From Gemmatimonas sp. UBA7669 (GTDB taxonomy: Bacteria > Gemmatimonadota > Gemmatimonadetes > Gemmatimonadales > Gemmatimonadaceae): a DNA stretch of 64,000 nucleotides. Position numbers and translations under genes: made by a program. The stretch covers positions 38,992 through 102,991 of the forward strand of contig NZ_DLHL01000048.1 of assembly GCF_002483225.1 (NCBI RefSeq). Reading direction: 5' to 3'. Each line of letters starts with the position of its first letter. Positions within the stretch are counted from its first letter, which is position 1. Below the pieces are notes generated by a model. The model was not told the DNA's origin, searched no databases, and saw nothing but the letters and a program-made list of their open reading frames with translations. Shown here piece after piece: positions 43,813-52,170 of the stretch.

Positions 43813-45171
43813 GTGACTGAGCCACGGATCGTGCCCATCGGTGCATGGGGCTTCCGGCAGGCCGCCCGCAGCGCGCTCCTGCTCGGCGGGCTGGCTCTGG
43901 CTGGATCCGTACCGCCTGCGTCCGCTCTGGCGCAGGAAACCGCTGCGCCGGCCGCGGGGGCGCCAACAACGCTCGCCGTGCGTATGGGAGAACGGCTGCG
44001 TGAGGTGCCCACCATGGCTCACCCCATGGGTGGCCGTGCCCTGCGTGCCGATCTGCTGGCCGAAGCCCTGGGCGGCCAACTGGTCGTCGACCGTCGCGCG
44101 CCCTGGCGATACCGCTTTGAAGTCGGCACCAGCGGCCTTGATATCGAGGCTGGCGCGGCCTGGGCGCTGGCGGGAACCGACACGCTGCCGCTCAGCACCG
44201 ACGTCATTCGTCGTGACGCGTTTGTGTATGTACCGTGGTCACTGGCCACGGACGTGCTCCCCCGCCTCGGCGCCGGGGTGCTGTACGATGCGGAAAAGCG
44301 CGAGTTGCGGCGCTTTTCCCCACTGGTGGGCACACGGCGCACCGCTCCCACCACACGGCGCGCAGAGGCAAGCACTGCCTCGGCGCCCGTGGCGGCGCCG
44401 CCCACCGTGCGCACCGACAATACCCGAACCGATGAGGGCCGGCTGCTGCCAACGCGCCGGCATGTCGTGGTGGTGGACGCGGGACACGGCGGTCCGGACA
44501 ACGGCATGCAGGGCCCGATTGGCAACCCGCGCAAGGTCTACGAGAAGAACATCACGCTGGCGGTGTCCAAAGTACTGCGCGCCGCGCTGCAGGAACGCGG
44601 CATCGATGTGGTCATGACGCGCACGACGGACACGCTCATCGCGCTGTCCGATCGTGGCAAGATTGCCAATCAGGCCAAGGGCGATCTCTTCGTGTCCATC
44701 CACGTCAACGCGGCCAATCCGCGATGGAAGAGTCCCGGTGCCGCACGTGGCTTTGAGACGTACTTCCTGGCCGAAGCCAAGACCGAAGATGCGCGGCGTG
44801 TCGAAGCCATGGAAAACGAATCCATTCGCTTCGAAACCACCGTCGATGCGTCACGTGATGATCCGCTGGGTTTCATCATTCGCGACATGGCGCAGAACGA
44901 ACATCTGCGCGAGTCCTCGCGATTGGCGGAGCTCATTCAGGGCGGCATGAAGGGGGTGCATCCCGGTCCCGATCGCGGTGTCAAGCAGGCGGGCTTTCGG
45001 GTGCTGGTCACGGCCTTCATGCCGGCGGTGCTGGTGGAAATCGGCTTCGGCACGAACGCGGCGGAAGCGGCGTGGATGACGAGCGAGGCGAAGCAGCAGC
45101 AGTTGGCGGCGCGGTTGGCCGACGCCATCGTGCGCTATCTCGCCGAGTACGAACGCAAGGTGGGCGGATGA
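43813..45171 (+). CDS. N-acetylmuramoyl-L-alanine amidase, exported (Amidase_3)
   Basis: 452 residues from GTG 43813. Signal peptide about 15-43 (AARSALLLGGLALAGSVPPASALAQ). A region to about 170 may be a divergent AMIN-like or copper-amine-oxidase-N-like targeting domain, then a Thr/Ala linker, then Amidase_3 (about 215-450) with zinc ligands H in VVDAGHGGPDNG, E in YEKNITLAV, H in VSIHVNAANP, and the catalytic E in VLVEIGFGTN. Cleaves peptide stems from peptidoglycan in the periplasm, for instance during septum splitting. The stop overlaps the next gene (ATGA). Confidence 0.92.
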   Translation: MTEPRIVPIGAWGFRQAARSALLLGGLALAGSVPPASALAQETAAPAAGAPTTLAVRMGERLREVPTMAHPMGGRALRADLLAEALGGQLVVDRRAPWRYRFEVGTSGLDIEAGAAWALAGTDTLPLSTDVIRRDAFVYVPWSLATDVLPRLGAGVLYDAEKRELRRFSPLVGTRRTAPTTRRAEASTASAPVAAPPTVRTDNTRTDEGRLLPTRRHVVVVDAGHGGPDNGMQGPIGNPRKVYEKNITLAVSKVLRAALQERGIDVVMTRTTDTLIALSDRGKIANQAKGDLFVSIHVNAANPRWKSPGAARGFETYFLAEAKTEDARRVEAMENESIRFETTVDASRDDPLGFIIRDMAQNEHLRESSRLAELIQGGMKGVHPGPDRGVKQAGFRVLVTAFMPAVLVEIGFGTNAAEAAWMTSEAKQQQLAARLADAIVRYLAEYERKVGG

Positions 45172-46568
45172 CGCGTGTGGTCGCCTCGGCCGGACGACGC
45201 ATCGCGATGGTGCTGGGCATGTGGGGTCTGGCCACCGGCTGCGTGTACTACAACGGCGTGTACAACGCACAGGCCGCGGCAAAGCAGGGGGATCGCCGAC
45301 TGCGCGAGAATCAGGAGGCCGAGGCGCAGGCACGGTTTCTCGAATCGGCCGAGCGCGCTGAGTCGGTGCTGGTGCGCTTTCCCACCTCCAAGTGGCGCAC
45401 GCGCGCCCTGTATCTCGCGGGGCGCGGTCATGCCCTGTCGGGTGACTGTGAACGTGGGCGCGAACGCATTCTTGAATTGCTGGACCGCACCGATGTCACG
45501 CCCATCGAGCGCGATCGCGCGCGTGTGGCGCTTGGTGCCTGCGATGTCCGCAGCAACGCCATGGCCACCGCGCGCCTCCGGCTCGACTCGCTCATTGACT
45601 CGCGTGACCGCGAGGTGGCGCGTGAGGCGCGGCTCTGGGCCGCGCGTGCGGCGCTCACCATGGGTGACCTCGAGGCGGTGACCGGCTATCTCGGGGCGTC
45701 GAGTGGCGAGATTCTGCCCTGGGAATTGATCTCGGCGTCCACCACGGCGCGGGATTTTGCGCGCAGCGAATCCCTGCTCGTGCTGCGCGCGCGACGCGGG
45801 GACTATCGTGACGAGGCCCTGCGCAGCGTGCGCGAGATGGCGGCGGCCGGCCGCGTGGATGGCGCGCGCCGTGTGGTGCTCGCCTACGACGCCGCGCGTG
45901 TGCGGGAGCCGCTGCGTGCCCAGTTGCACTACACGCTGGGCGACCAGCTGCTCCGAGTGGATCGCGATTCCCTGGCCGCCTGGCACCTCGGCACGGCGCG
46001 CGAGCTTGCGGGACGAGACACGCTCGTGGTGCGTGAGGCGGTGGCGCGCACGGCGTGGCTGGCTCTTCGCCGCGCGCAAACACTTGAGGAGTCGGACGCC
46101 ATACTGGCGCAGCTCGATTCCGGTGTCATGCGCACTGCGTTTGCGCGCCGCGTTGCTGATCAGTGGCTGCTGGTTCGCATGCTGGCAGGCAAGGCCGACG
46201 GCACCGGGGCGGGTCAATTTCTCGCGGCGGAAGTGTTGCGCGATTCGCTGCAGGCCCCGGCACTGGCGCAGGCGGTGTTTGTGGATCTCGCGCGCCGCAG
46301 TGCGTCGTCACCGCTCGCGCCAGCTGCGCTTTACGCGGCCACCTTGCTGCCCTCGCCACTTACTGCCGACAGCGCCGATCGCTGGCGCCGCCGCGTGACC
46401 ACCGAGTATGCGGCCAGCGCCGTGGCCGCGCGACTTCGTGGGGATGATCCTTCCGGACTGCCGGACTTTGTCACGGCGCCCGAGATGCTCAGATTCAGTT
46501 GGAGTGAAGTCACGCGGCAGTGGGCCGACAGCGTACGCCGTTTGCGGACCGCGCGCGGTGGCTCCTGA
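45168..46568 (+). CDS. TPR-like lipoprotein of unknown function
   Basis: 466 residues. Lipobox GLATGC with cysteine at 25, followed by VYYNGVYNAQ. The mature protein is Ala/Arg-rich helical repeats of about 35 residues (ARFLESAERAESVLVRFPTS; GDCERGRERILELLDRT; LAWHLGTARELAGRDT), a TPR-type solenoid. The first 100 residues have the BamD-like AERAESVLVRFPTSKW pattern. Probably an outer-membrane-anchored scaffold for envelope assembly or peptidoglycan turnover, in view of its overlap with the amidase gene. Confidence 0.75.
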   Translation: MTRVVASAGRRIAMVLGMWGLATGCVYYNGVYNAQAAAKQGDRRLRENQEAEAQARFLESAERAESVLVRFPTSKWRTRALYLAGRGHALSGDCERGRERILELLDRTDVTPIERDRARVALGACDVRSNAMATARLRLDSLIDSRDREVAREARLWAARAALTMGDLEAVTGYLGASSGEILPWELISASTTARDFARSESLLVLRARRGDYRDEALRSVREMAAAGRVDGARRVVLAYDAARVREPLRAQLHYTLGDQLLRVDRDSLAAWHLGTARELAGRDTLVVREAVARTAWLALRRAQTLEESDAILAQLDSGVMRTAFARRVADQWLLVRMLAGKADGTGAGQFLAAEVLRDSLQAPALAQAVFVDLARRSASSPLAPAALYAATLLPSPLTADSADRWRRRVTTEYAASAVAARLRGDDPSGLPDFVTAPEMLRFSWSEVTRQWADSVRRLRTARGGS

Positions 46569-46580
46569 ACACCGCGGTGT
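46569..46580. promoter_or_regulatory. 12-bp perfect palindrome upstream of pyrD
   Basis: ACACCGCGGTGT directly after the preceding stop, 39 bases before the pyrD GTG. Operator-like, but 12-bp GC palindromes occur by chance at this base composition. Confidence 0.3.
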
Positions 46581-46619
46581 CTTGCCCGCTCATCTTCGGT
46601 TTCCCTTTTCCCAGCTGAC

Positions 46620-47618
46620 GTGACGGTCTCCACTACGCCTGCGCCGCACAGCATGCCTGCGTCTGCCGCCCCCTCGGTACAGGCCGTGCAGGCCCCATTG
46701 GGCATCAGCGTGGCGGGCCTCGCGTTTCGCAACCCGCTGGTGCTGGCCTCCGGCACCGCCGGGTTTGGTGTCGAGATTGACGACGTGGTGGATCTCGATG
46801 CGGTGGGCGGCCTGTCCACCAAGGCGGTGAGCGTCTCACCCCGGGCCGGCAATCCGCCGCTTCGTGTGAGTGAGTTTGCCGGAGGCATGATCAATGCCAT
46901 CGGCCTCGCCAATCCGGGCCTCGAGGCCGTGCGCACGCAGTATCTGCCCTGGATGCCGGCTCATCATCCGGGCACACGCGTGCTCGTCAACGTGGTGGGC
47001 AACAGCATCGACGATTTCGCCACCATTGTTGCCGCACTGACCAACGAGGCGGGTGTCGATGGCTTCGAACTCAATGTCAGTTGCCCCAACGTGAAGGCGG
47101 GCGGCCTCGAGTTCGGTGCGGACCCCGATGCCCTCGCGGCGCTGGTGCGTGGTGCGCGGGCCGTCACCAGTCGGCCCATCTTCGTGAAGCTCTCGCCAAC
47201 ACTTGGCGCCGGCATTGCCGACACGGCCCGTGTGGCCGTGGACAACGGCGCCACGGGCCTCACCCTGGTTAACACGATGCCGGGGCTGGTGGTCGACACG
47301 GCGCGTCGGCGTCCGCGCATCAGCTTTGGCAGTGGGGGCATCAGTGGGCCCGCGCTGCTGCCCATTGGCGTGCTGGCCACCTGGCGAGTGAGCCGCGCCC
47401 TGCCGGGGGTTCCGCTAATTGGCCTGGGCGGCGTGAGTACCGCCGACGATGCCCTGCAGTACCTCATGGCCGGCGCCTCGCTGGTTGGCGTGGGCACGGC
47501 CGCCCTTCGCAATCCGCGCGCTCCCGAGCGCATCGCCCGCGACCTTGGGCGCTGGGCCGAGCGGGAAGGCGTGCGGGACCTGCGCAGCGTGATTGGCACT
47601 CTCACCTGGCCCTCGTGA
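46620..47618 (+). CDS. pyrD: Dihydroorotate dehydrogenase, class 1B catalytic subunit
   Basis: 332 residues. FMN barrel with FRNPLVLASGTAGFG, GGLSTKAVSVSPRAGNPPLR, GFELNVSCPNVK (catalytic Cys of class 1 enzymes, about residue 159), VKLSPT, LVNTMPGLVVDT and GLGGVSTADDALQYLMAGAS. Oxidises dihydroorotate to orotate in de novo pyrimidine synthesis. Class 1B normally pairs with PyrK for electron transfer to NAD+; no pyrK is adjacent. Start: GTG 46620. It overlaps pyrF by four bases. Confidence 0.93.
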   Translation: MTVSTTPAPHSMPASAAPSVQAVQAPLGISVAGLAFRNPLVLASGTAGFGVEIDDVVDLDAVGGLSTKAVSVSPRAGNPPLRVSEFAGGMINAIGLANPGLEAVRTQYLPWMPAHHPGTRVLVNVVGNSIDDFATIVAALTNEAGVDGFELNVSCPNVKAGGLEFGADPDALAALVRGARAVTSRPIFVKLSPTLGAGIADTARVAVDNGATGLTLVNTMPGLVVDTARRRPRISFGSGGISGPALLPIGVLATWRVSRALPGVPLIGLGGVSTADDALQYLMAGASLVGVGTAALRNPRAPERIARDLGRWAEREGVRDLRSVIGTLTWPS

Positions 47619-48373
47619 ACTCGTCCAGCCCCGTTACTGCCCCTGCCGCGTCCGCCGACGTGGTCGAAGCCATTGTTGCCCTTGACGTGGCCACCATGGC
47701 CGACGCGCAGGCGCTGGTTCGTCGACTCGGCGGCGCCTGTGATTTTTACAAGGTGGGGCTCGAGCTGTTTGCGGCCGAGGGGCCCGAGGTCGTGCGCTGG
47801 CTGCGGGGCGAAGGGAAGCGCGTGTTTGTTGACCTCAAATTGCACGACATCCCCAACACGGTCCGGGGCGCGGCCCGGAGCGTGGCGCGGCTCGGTGCCA
47901 GTTTGCTCACCGTCCACGCGAGTGGCGGAACGGACATGATGGCGGCGGCGGTGGCCGGTGCGGCGGAGGGCTCCGCGGAGAGTTCGGCGGAGGGCGAGAC
48001 TTGTGGCATTCTCGGGGTCACGGTCCTGACCAGCATGGACGCCGGTGGCGTGGAACAGGCCTGGGGCCGCGAGCAAGTGGTGGTGCAGGGCGAGGTGGAG
48101 CGCCTGGCCGGACTGGCCGCGGACGCTGGGGCGGCGGGTATTGTATGCTCCGGCCATGAGGCGGCCGGCGTGCGGGCCCGGTATGGCGGGCGGTTGGGGC
48201 TGCTGGTGCCGGGCATCCGGCTGGCCGGCGGCGCCACCCACGACCAGCGGCGGGTCATGACTCCGTCAGCCGCGGCGGCGGCGGGCGCCCGCTGGCTCAT
48301 CCTGGGTCGGGCGGTGACGGGCGCCGCCGATCCGGTGGCGGCGATGGCCGCGGTGCGGGCGGAGCTGATCTAG
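47615..48373 (+). CDS. pyrF: Orotidine 5'-phosphate decarboxylase
   Basis: 252 residues. IVALDVATMADAQALV at the N-terminus and the catalytic D-x-K-x-x-D motif in VFVDLKLHDIPNTVRG; VTVLTSMDAGG and the phosphate-binding VPGIRLAGG and LILGRAVTGAADPVAAM follow. Converts OMP to UMP. Coupled with pyrD (GTGA overlap). An Ala/Glu-rich insertion AEGSAESSAEGE (about 120-131) is unusual. Confidence 0.95.
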   Translation: MNSSSPVTAPAASADVVEAIVALDVATMADAQALVRRLGGACDFYKVGLELFAAEGPEVVRWLRGEGKRVFVDLKLHDIPNTVRGAARSVARLGASLLTVHASGGTDMMAAAVAGAAEGSAESSAEGETCGILGVTVLTSMDAGGVEQAWGREQVVVQGEVERLAGLAADAGAAGIVCSGHEAAGVRARYGGRLGLLVPGIRLAGGATHDQRRVMTPSAAAAAGARWLILGRAVTGAADPVAAMAAVRAELI

Positions 48374-48652
48374 CGCTCGGCCCGGGGCGCGTCTGCGGCG
48401 TCCCCCTTGTGGTAACGCTCTTGAGGTAGCGCACTTGCGGGGCCTGCCCAGGTCAGCTAGGCTTAAAGTCTTGCCTGTTTTTTCGGGCATTTCACCGGCC
48501 AATCCGCTGGCCACTTTCGCTTCGCTCGTGCGCGGAATCGGGGTCTCACCACCACGATGCTTCATGGGCGATGAACACATGGGGAGTCCGGCCGGCCGCC
48601 GATTGATGGCGGTGCGGGAGACTCCGTCGGTGCGTGAGCGCCGAGGTGACCC
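48374..48652 (+). promoter_or_regulatory. Leader and promoter region of the ribosomal alpha operon
   Basis: 279 bases without a gene. Putative promoter: -35 TTGCGG (48435-48440), 17-base spacer, -10 TAGGCT (48458-48463), predicting a leader of about 180 bases. A small hairpin TGCCTG-T6-CGGGCA lies near the expected transcript start (48471-48488). infA, which often precedes rpmJ, is absent. Confidence 0.5.
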
Positions 48653-48769
48653 GTGAAAGTTCGCAGCAGCGTCAAGCCGATCTGTGAGCACTGCAAAGTC
48701 GTGAAGCGACAGGGCGTGACTCGCATCATCTGCAAGCGCAACCCCAAGCACAAGCAGCGTCAGGGCTGA
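48653..48769 (+). CDS. rpmJ: Ribosomal protein bL36
   Basis: 38 residues from GTG 48653 with GAGGTGA upstream. The zinc-binding form: CEHCK then C and H (CKRNPKH), and the typical KVRSSVKPIC start. Component of the large ribosomal subunit. First gene of the alpha operon; 15 bases separate it from rpsM. Confidence 0.95.
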   Translation: MKVRSSVKPICEHCKVVKRQGVTRIICKRNPKHKQRQG

Positions 48770-48784
48770 GGGGAAGCGTAACCT

Positions 48785-49162
48785 ATGGCACGTATCGCAG
48801 GCGTTGATCTTCCGCGTGAAAAGAAGATCGAAATCGGCCTCACTTACATCTTCGGCATTGGTCGCAAGACCGCCCAGAAGATCCTCGAGGCCACCGGCGT
48901 GTCGACCGCGCAGCGTGTGCGCGATCTGAACGACACCGACCTCAACAAGCTCCGTCAGGAAATCGAGCGCAACCATCGCGTCGAGGGTGCCCTGCGCACG
49001 GAAGTCGCGATGAACATCAAGCGCCTGATGGACATCGGCTCGTACCGTGGCACGCGCCACCGTCGTGGCCTCCCCGTGCGCGGGCAGCGCACGCACACGA
49101 ACGCGCGCACCAAGAAGGGGCCGCGCCGCGCCATCGCGGGCAAGAAGAAGGTGACCAAGTAA
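48785..49162 (+). CDS. rpsM: Ribosomal protein uS13
   Basis: 125 residues. MARIAGVDLPREKKIEIGLT start, the helix-two-turns-helix GIGRKTAQKILEATG, and the basic tail THTNARTKKGPRRAIAGKKK that contacts the P-site tRNA. Head of the small subunit. Three bases before rpsK. Confidence 0.98.
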   Translation: MARIAGVDLPREKKIEIGLTYIFGIGRKTAQKILEATGVSTAQRVRDLNDTDLNKLRQEIERNHRVEGALRTEVAMNIKRLMDIGSYRGTRHRRGLPVRGQRTHTNARTKKGPRRAIAGKKKVTK

Positions 49163-49165
49163 GCC

Positions 49166-49543
49166 ATGGCTACCGCGAAGAAGACCAAGCGCGTCGTCGA
49201 GGCGGAAGGCATCGCCCACGTCAGCGCCACGTTCAACAACACGACCATCACGATCACCGACTTGCATGGCAATGCGGTGTCCTGGGGCTCGGCCGGCAAG
49301 GCGGGCTTCAAGGGGTCGAAGAAGTCCACGCCGTTCGCTGCCACTGTGGCCTCCGAGCAGTGCGCGCGCGAGGCGCTCACGCTCGGCGTGCGCCGCGTGC
49401 ATGTGCGCGTGCAGGGTCCCGGTTCCGGCCGCGAGTCGGCCATCCAGGCGCTCGCCGCTGCCGGTCTCCAAGTGAAGTCCATTCGTGACGTCACCCCGAT
49501 TCCGCACAACGGTTGCCGTCCCCCCAAGCGCCGGAGGGTCTGA
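49166..49543 (+). CDS. rpsK: Ribosomal protein uS11
   Basis: 125 residues. AHVSATFNNTTITITD, GFKGSKKSTPFAATVASEQ and VRVQGPGSGRESAIQALAAAG are family signatures; the C-terminus DVTPIPHNGCRPPKRRRV is standard. Platform of the 30S subunit. Between rpsM and rpsD in the canonical order. Confidence 0.98.
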   Translation: MATAKKTKRVVEAEGIAHVSATFNNTTITITDLHGNAVSWGSAGKAGFKGSKKSTPFAATVASEQCAREALTLGVRRVHVRVQGPGSGRESAIQALAAAGLQVKSIRDVTPIPHNGCRPPKRRRV

Positions 49544-49546
49544 TCC

Positions 49547-50182
49547 ATGGCCCGTTACACTGGTCCCAGCTGCCGTCAGTGCCGTCGTGAGGGCGCCAAG
49601 CTCTTCCTGAAGGGCACCAAGTGCTTCACCGAGAAGTGCCCCGTTGAGCGTCGTCCGTACGCTCCGGGTCAGCACGGTCAGGCCACGGCGCGTCGCAAGA
49701 AGATGTCGGAGTTCGCCAAGCAGCTGCGCGAGAAGCAGAAGATCAAGCGCATCTACGGCATCTCCGAGAAGCAGTTCCGCAACACGTTCGAGCGCGTGTC
49801 CACGCAGGCCGGTATCACCGGTCACAACCTGCTGGCCGCCCTCGAGACCCGTCTCGACAACGTCGTGTACCGCATGGGCTTCGCCCCGAGCCGCAAGGCC
49901 GCGCGTCAGCTCATCCGTCACCGCCACATCGAGGTCAAGGGTCGCCTGCTCGACATCCCGTCGTACCAGGTGCGTCCGGGCGAAGAAGTCCGCGTGAAGC
50001 AGGACTCGCGCGAGCTCGTGCTCGTGCAGAGCGCCATGGAGCAGGCGGCGCGTGGCGCCTCGCTCTCGTGGATCGCGGTCGACAAGGAGTCGTTCAGCGG
50101 TCGCGTGCTCGAGAAGCCCCAGCGTCAGAGCATCCCGCTCGCGGCGCAGGAACAGCTCGTCGTCGAACTGTACTCGAAGTAA
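49547..50182 (+). CDS. rpsD: Ribosomal protein uS4 (zinc-binding form)
   Basis: 211 residues. Four cysteines in the N-terminal region (CRQC at 10-13 and later C, C in KCFTEKC) make the C+ zinc form. S4 RNA-binding domain: RLDNVVYRMGFAPSRKAARQ, IEVKGRLLDIPSYQV. Primary 16S rRNA binder. In many bacteria S4 also represses this operon. Confidence 0.98.
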   Translation: MARYTGPSCRQCRREGAKLFLKGTKCFTEKCPVERRPYAPGQHGQATARRKKMSEFAKQLREKQKIKRIYGISEKQFRNTFERVSTQAGITGHNLLAALETRLDNVVYRMGFAPSRKAARQLIRHRHIEVKGRLLDIPSYQVRPGEEVRVKQDSRELVLVQSAMEQAARGASLSWIAVDKESFSGRVLEKPQRQSIPLAAQEQLVVELYSK

Positions 50183-50197
50183 CACAACTGCAGCTTC

Positions 50198-50252
50198 GAG
50201 TTCTGAGCTGTGAGCTCTGAGTGCCTTACTCAAAGCTCGCAACTCAGAACTC
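50198..50252 (+). repeat. Long imperfect hairpin between rpsD and rpoA
   Basis: Outer stem 10 bp (50198-50207 / 50243-50252), 4x4 internal loop, inner stem 11 bp with one mismatch (50212-50222 / 50228-50238), 5-base loop. Built from reiterated GAGTTCTGAG / GAGCTCTGAGT words. It lies in the 181-base rpsD-rpoA spacer and could be an mRNA processing, attenuation or stability element. Confidence 0.7.
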
Positions 50253-50363
50253 CGAGCCGCTGTTTGGTCGGGGCCCGAACCCCTCTACGGGGCTGCCGCG
50301 CGTTCGGGGCGGGGCAGCGCGTCACCGGTGACTCCCGGTGTGACCTTTTCTCCTGATCTCTTC

Positions 50364-51437
50364 ATGGCAACGATCGATCTCTCTGGGCTGGTCCGTCCGC
50401 AGCTGGTGGAAGCCACCAAGCGCGAGGACAACCCGAATCTGGCCGAATTCCGTCTGCAGCCGCTCGAGCGTGGCTTCGGACACACGCTGGGCAACGCCAT
50501 GCGCCGACTGCTCCTGTCGTCGCTGCGCGGCTCGGCCGTGTGGGCGTTCCGCATCGATGGCGTGGTGCATGAGCACCAGACCATCGAGGGCGTCGTGGAA
50601 GACGTGCACCAGATCATTGGCAACCTCAAGACGCTGACCCTGTCCCTGCCGGACGAAGTGGAGCAGACCGTGCTCCGCATCGCCAAGTCGGGCCCGGGCG
50701 CGGTCACCGCCGGCGACATCGTCGCCACCGGTGGCGTGAAGGTCGTCGACCCGTCGCACCATCTCTTCACCATCACGTCCGACCGCGATATCTCGGTCGA
50801 ACTCTACGTGAACAAGGGACGTGGCTACGTCGAGAGCGATTCCCACCCGTCCGACAAGAACTTGCCGGTCGACGTGGTGCGCATCGATGCCATCTACAAC
50901 CCGGTTCGTCGGGCCAACTTCACCGTCGCGGATACTCGCGTCGGGCAGCGCACCGACTACGACCGGCTCACGCTCACCGTCGAAACCAACGGCACGATGT
51001 CGCCCGAGGAGGCAGTGAGCTACGCGGCCGCGCTGGCCCAGACCCACTTCCAGTACTTTGTGGGCTTCGGGTCTTCCGCGTCTGCGCAGCCCGGCATGCT
51101 GGGTGACGGCGCCAACTCGGACGCCATCCGCCTCGCTGAGCTGTTCCGCACGCCGATCGACGATCTCGAACTCTCGGTTCGCTCGGTCAACTCCCTGAAG
51201 AACTCCAACATCCGCTCGCTCGGCGATCTGGTTCGCCAGACCGAGGCGCAGATCCTCCAGGTCAAGAACTTCGGCAAGAAGTCCCTGCAGGAAATCGCCG
51301 CGCTGCTCGAGAAGGAAGGGCTCAACTTCGGCATGCGCTACGAGGAGTCCACGGACGGTGTCCGTATCCTCGACATGGGCACTCCGCCCAGCCGCGCTGC
51401 CGAGAACGCGCCCGACGACGACGAAGACGAGGATTGA
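50364..51437 (+). CDS. rpoA: RNA polymerase alpha subunit
   Basis: 357 residues from ATG 50364. N-terminal dimerisation domain (LERGFGHTLGNAMRRLLLSSL), flexible linker about 240-275, C-terminal domain with VRSVNSLKNSNIRSLGDL, IGDLV-like helices and NFGKKSLQEIAALL that bind UP elements and activators. An acidic tail (DDDEDED) extends about 15 residues past the usual end. Separated from rpsD by a structured 181-base spacer. Confidence 0.98.
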   Translation: MATIDLSGLVRPQLVEATKREDNPNLAEFRLQPLERGFGHTLGNAMRRLLLSSLRGSAVWAFRIDGVVHEHQTIEGVVEDVHQIIGNLKTLTLSLPDEVEQTVLRIAKSGPGAVTAGDIVATGGVKVVDPSHHLFTITSDRDISVELYVNKGRGYVESDSHPSDKNLPVDVVRIDAIYNPVRRANFTVADTRVGQRTDYDRLTLTVETNGTMSPEEAVSYAAALAQTHFQYFVGFGSSASAQPGMLGDGANSDAIRLAELFRTPIDDLELSVRSVNSLKNSNIRSLGDLVRQTEAQILQVKNFGKKSLQEIAALLEKEGLNFGMRYEESTDGVRILDMGTPPSRAAENAPDDDEDED

Positions 51438-51443
51438 TCTCCC

Positions 51444-51800
51444 ATGCGCCATCGTAAGGCCAACCGCCAGCTCCGGCGGACCAGTGAGCAGCGCCTCGCG
51501 CTGCTCCGCAACCTCGCGACCTCGCTCATCGAGCAGGGCGCGATCGAGACGACCGAGGCCAAGGCCAAGGAGCTCCGCCCGTTCGTCGAGAAGCTCATCA
51601 CCAAGGCCCGCACCGGCACGCTGCACGCGCGTCGACTGGCCGGCAAGCACGTCCAGAAGCGTGAGGCGGCCGACAAGCTGTTCCAGGAAATCGGCCCCAA
51701 GTTTGTCTCGCGTCCGGGCGGTTACACGCGCATTCTCAAGACCGGCCACCGCAAGGGTGACGGCGCGGAGATGGCGCGGATCGAACTGATCCTCAGCTGA
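51444..51800 (+). CDS. rplQ: Ribosomal protein bL17
   Basis: 118 residues. MRHRKANRQLRRTSEQRLAL start, ATSLIEQGAIETTEAKAKEL and GGYTRILKTGHRKGDGAEMA. Large subunit, near the exit tunnel. Seven bases after rpoA as usual. Confidence 0.98.
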   Translation: MRHRKANRQLRRTSEQRLALLRNLATSLIEQGAIETTEAKAKELRPFVEKLITKARTGTLHARRLAGKHVQKREAADKLFQEIGPKFVSRPGGYTRILKTGHRKGDGAEMARIELILS

Positions 51801-51810
51801 GGCACCACCC

Positions 51811-52032
51811 ATGGCCATTAATCGCAACCGCTGCTACAGCTGCGACAAGGGTGTTGCCTTCGGCAACAACGTTTCGCACGCCAACAACAAGACCCGCCGC
51901 ACCTGGAAGCCCAATCTCCAGGTCGTGCGCACCCTCGAGGCCGGCAAGGTCATCAAGGTGAAGGTCTGCACGCGCTGCCTCGCCGCCGGCAAGGTGCCGC
52001 GGGCGCCGCGCGGTCAGGTCGCCGTCGCGTAA
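51811..52032 (+). CDS. rpmB: Ribosomal protein bL28
   Basis: 73 residues. CYSCDKGVAFGNNVSHANNKTRRTW and NLQVVRTLEAGKVIKVKVCTRCL; the CxxC plus CxxC pairs indicate the zinc form. Large subunit. Its place at the end of the alpha operon is not the textbook E. coli arrangement (where it is with rpmG), and a hairpin follows. Confidence 0.95.
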   Translation: MAINRNRCYSCDKGVAFGNNVSHANNKTRRTWKPNLQVVRTLEAGKVIKVKVCTRCLAAGKVPRAPRGQVAVA

Positions 52033-52053
52033 GCATTCTGCTTCGGCAGGTTG

Positions 52054-52085
52054 CGCGGGGAGCTCGCTTTGCGAGTCTCCCCGCG
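52054..52085 (+). terminator. Strong hairpin ending the ribosomal operon
   Basis: 14-bp stem with a one-base bulge (52054-52067 / 52071-52085), TTT loop, followed by TCGTG. No T-run, but the stem is stable and sits 21 bases after the rpmB stop, before the sugar-nucleotide genes. Confidence 0.65.
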
Positions 52086-52170
52086 TCGTGTATCCAACGG
52101 CGACTTCGCCGGGTTGTCATGGACACCCAGTACCCGATACTCGAACTCACAACACGGAACTGATCGGTTC

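Noticed and set aside
48435..48652. 73-codon frame upstream of rpmJ, considered as infA
   Set aside because: No similarity to IF-1 (no S1/OB motif); it overlaps the putative promoter and leader.
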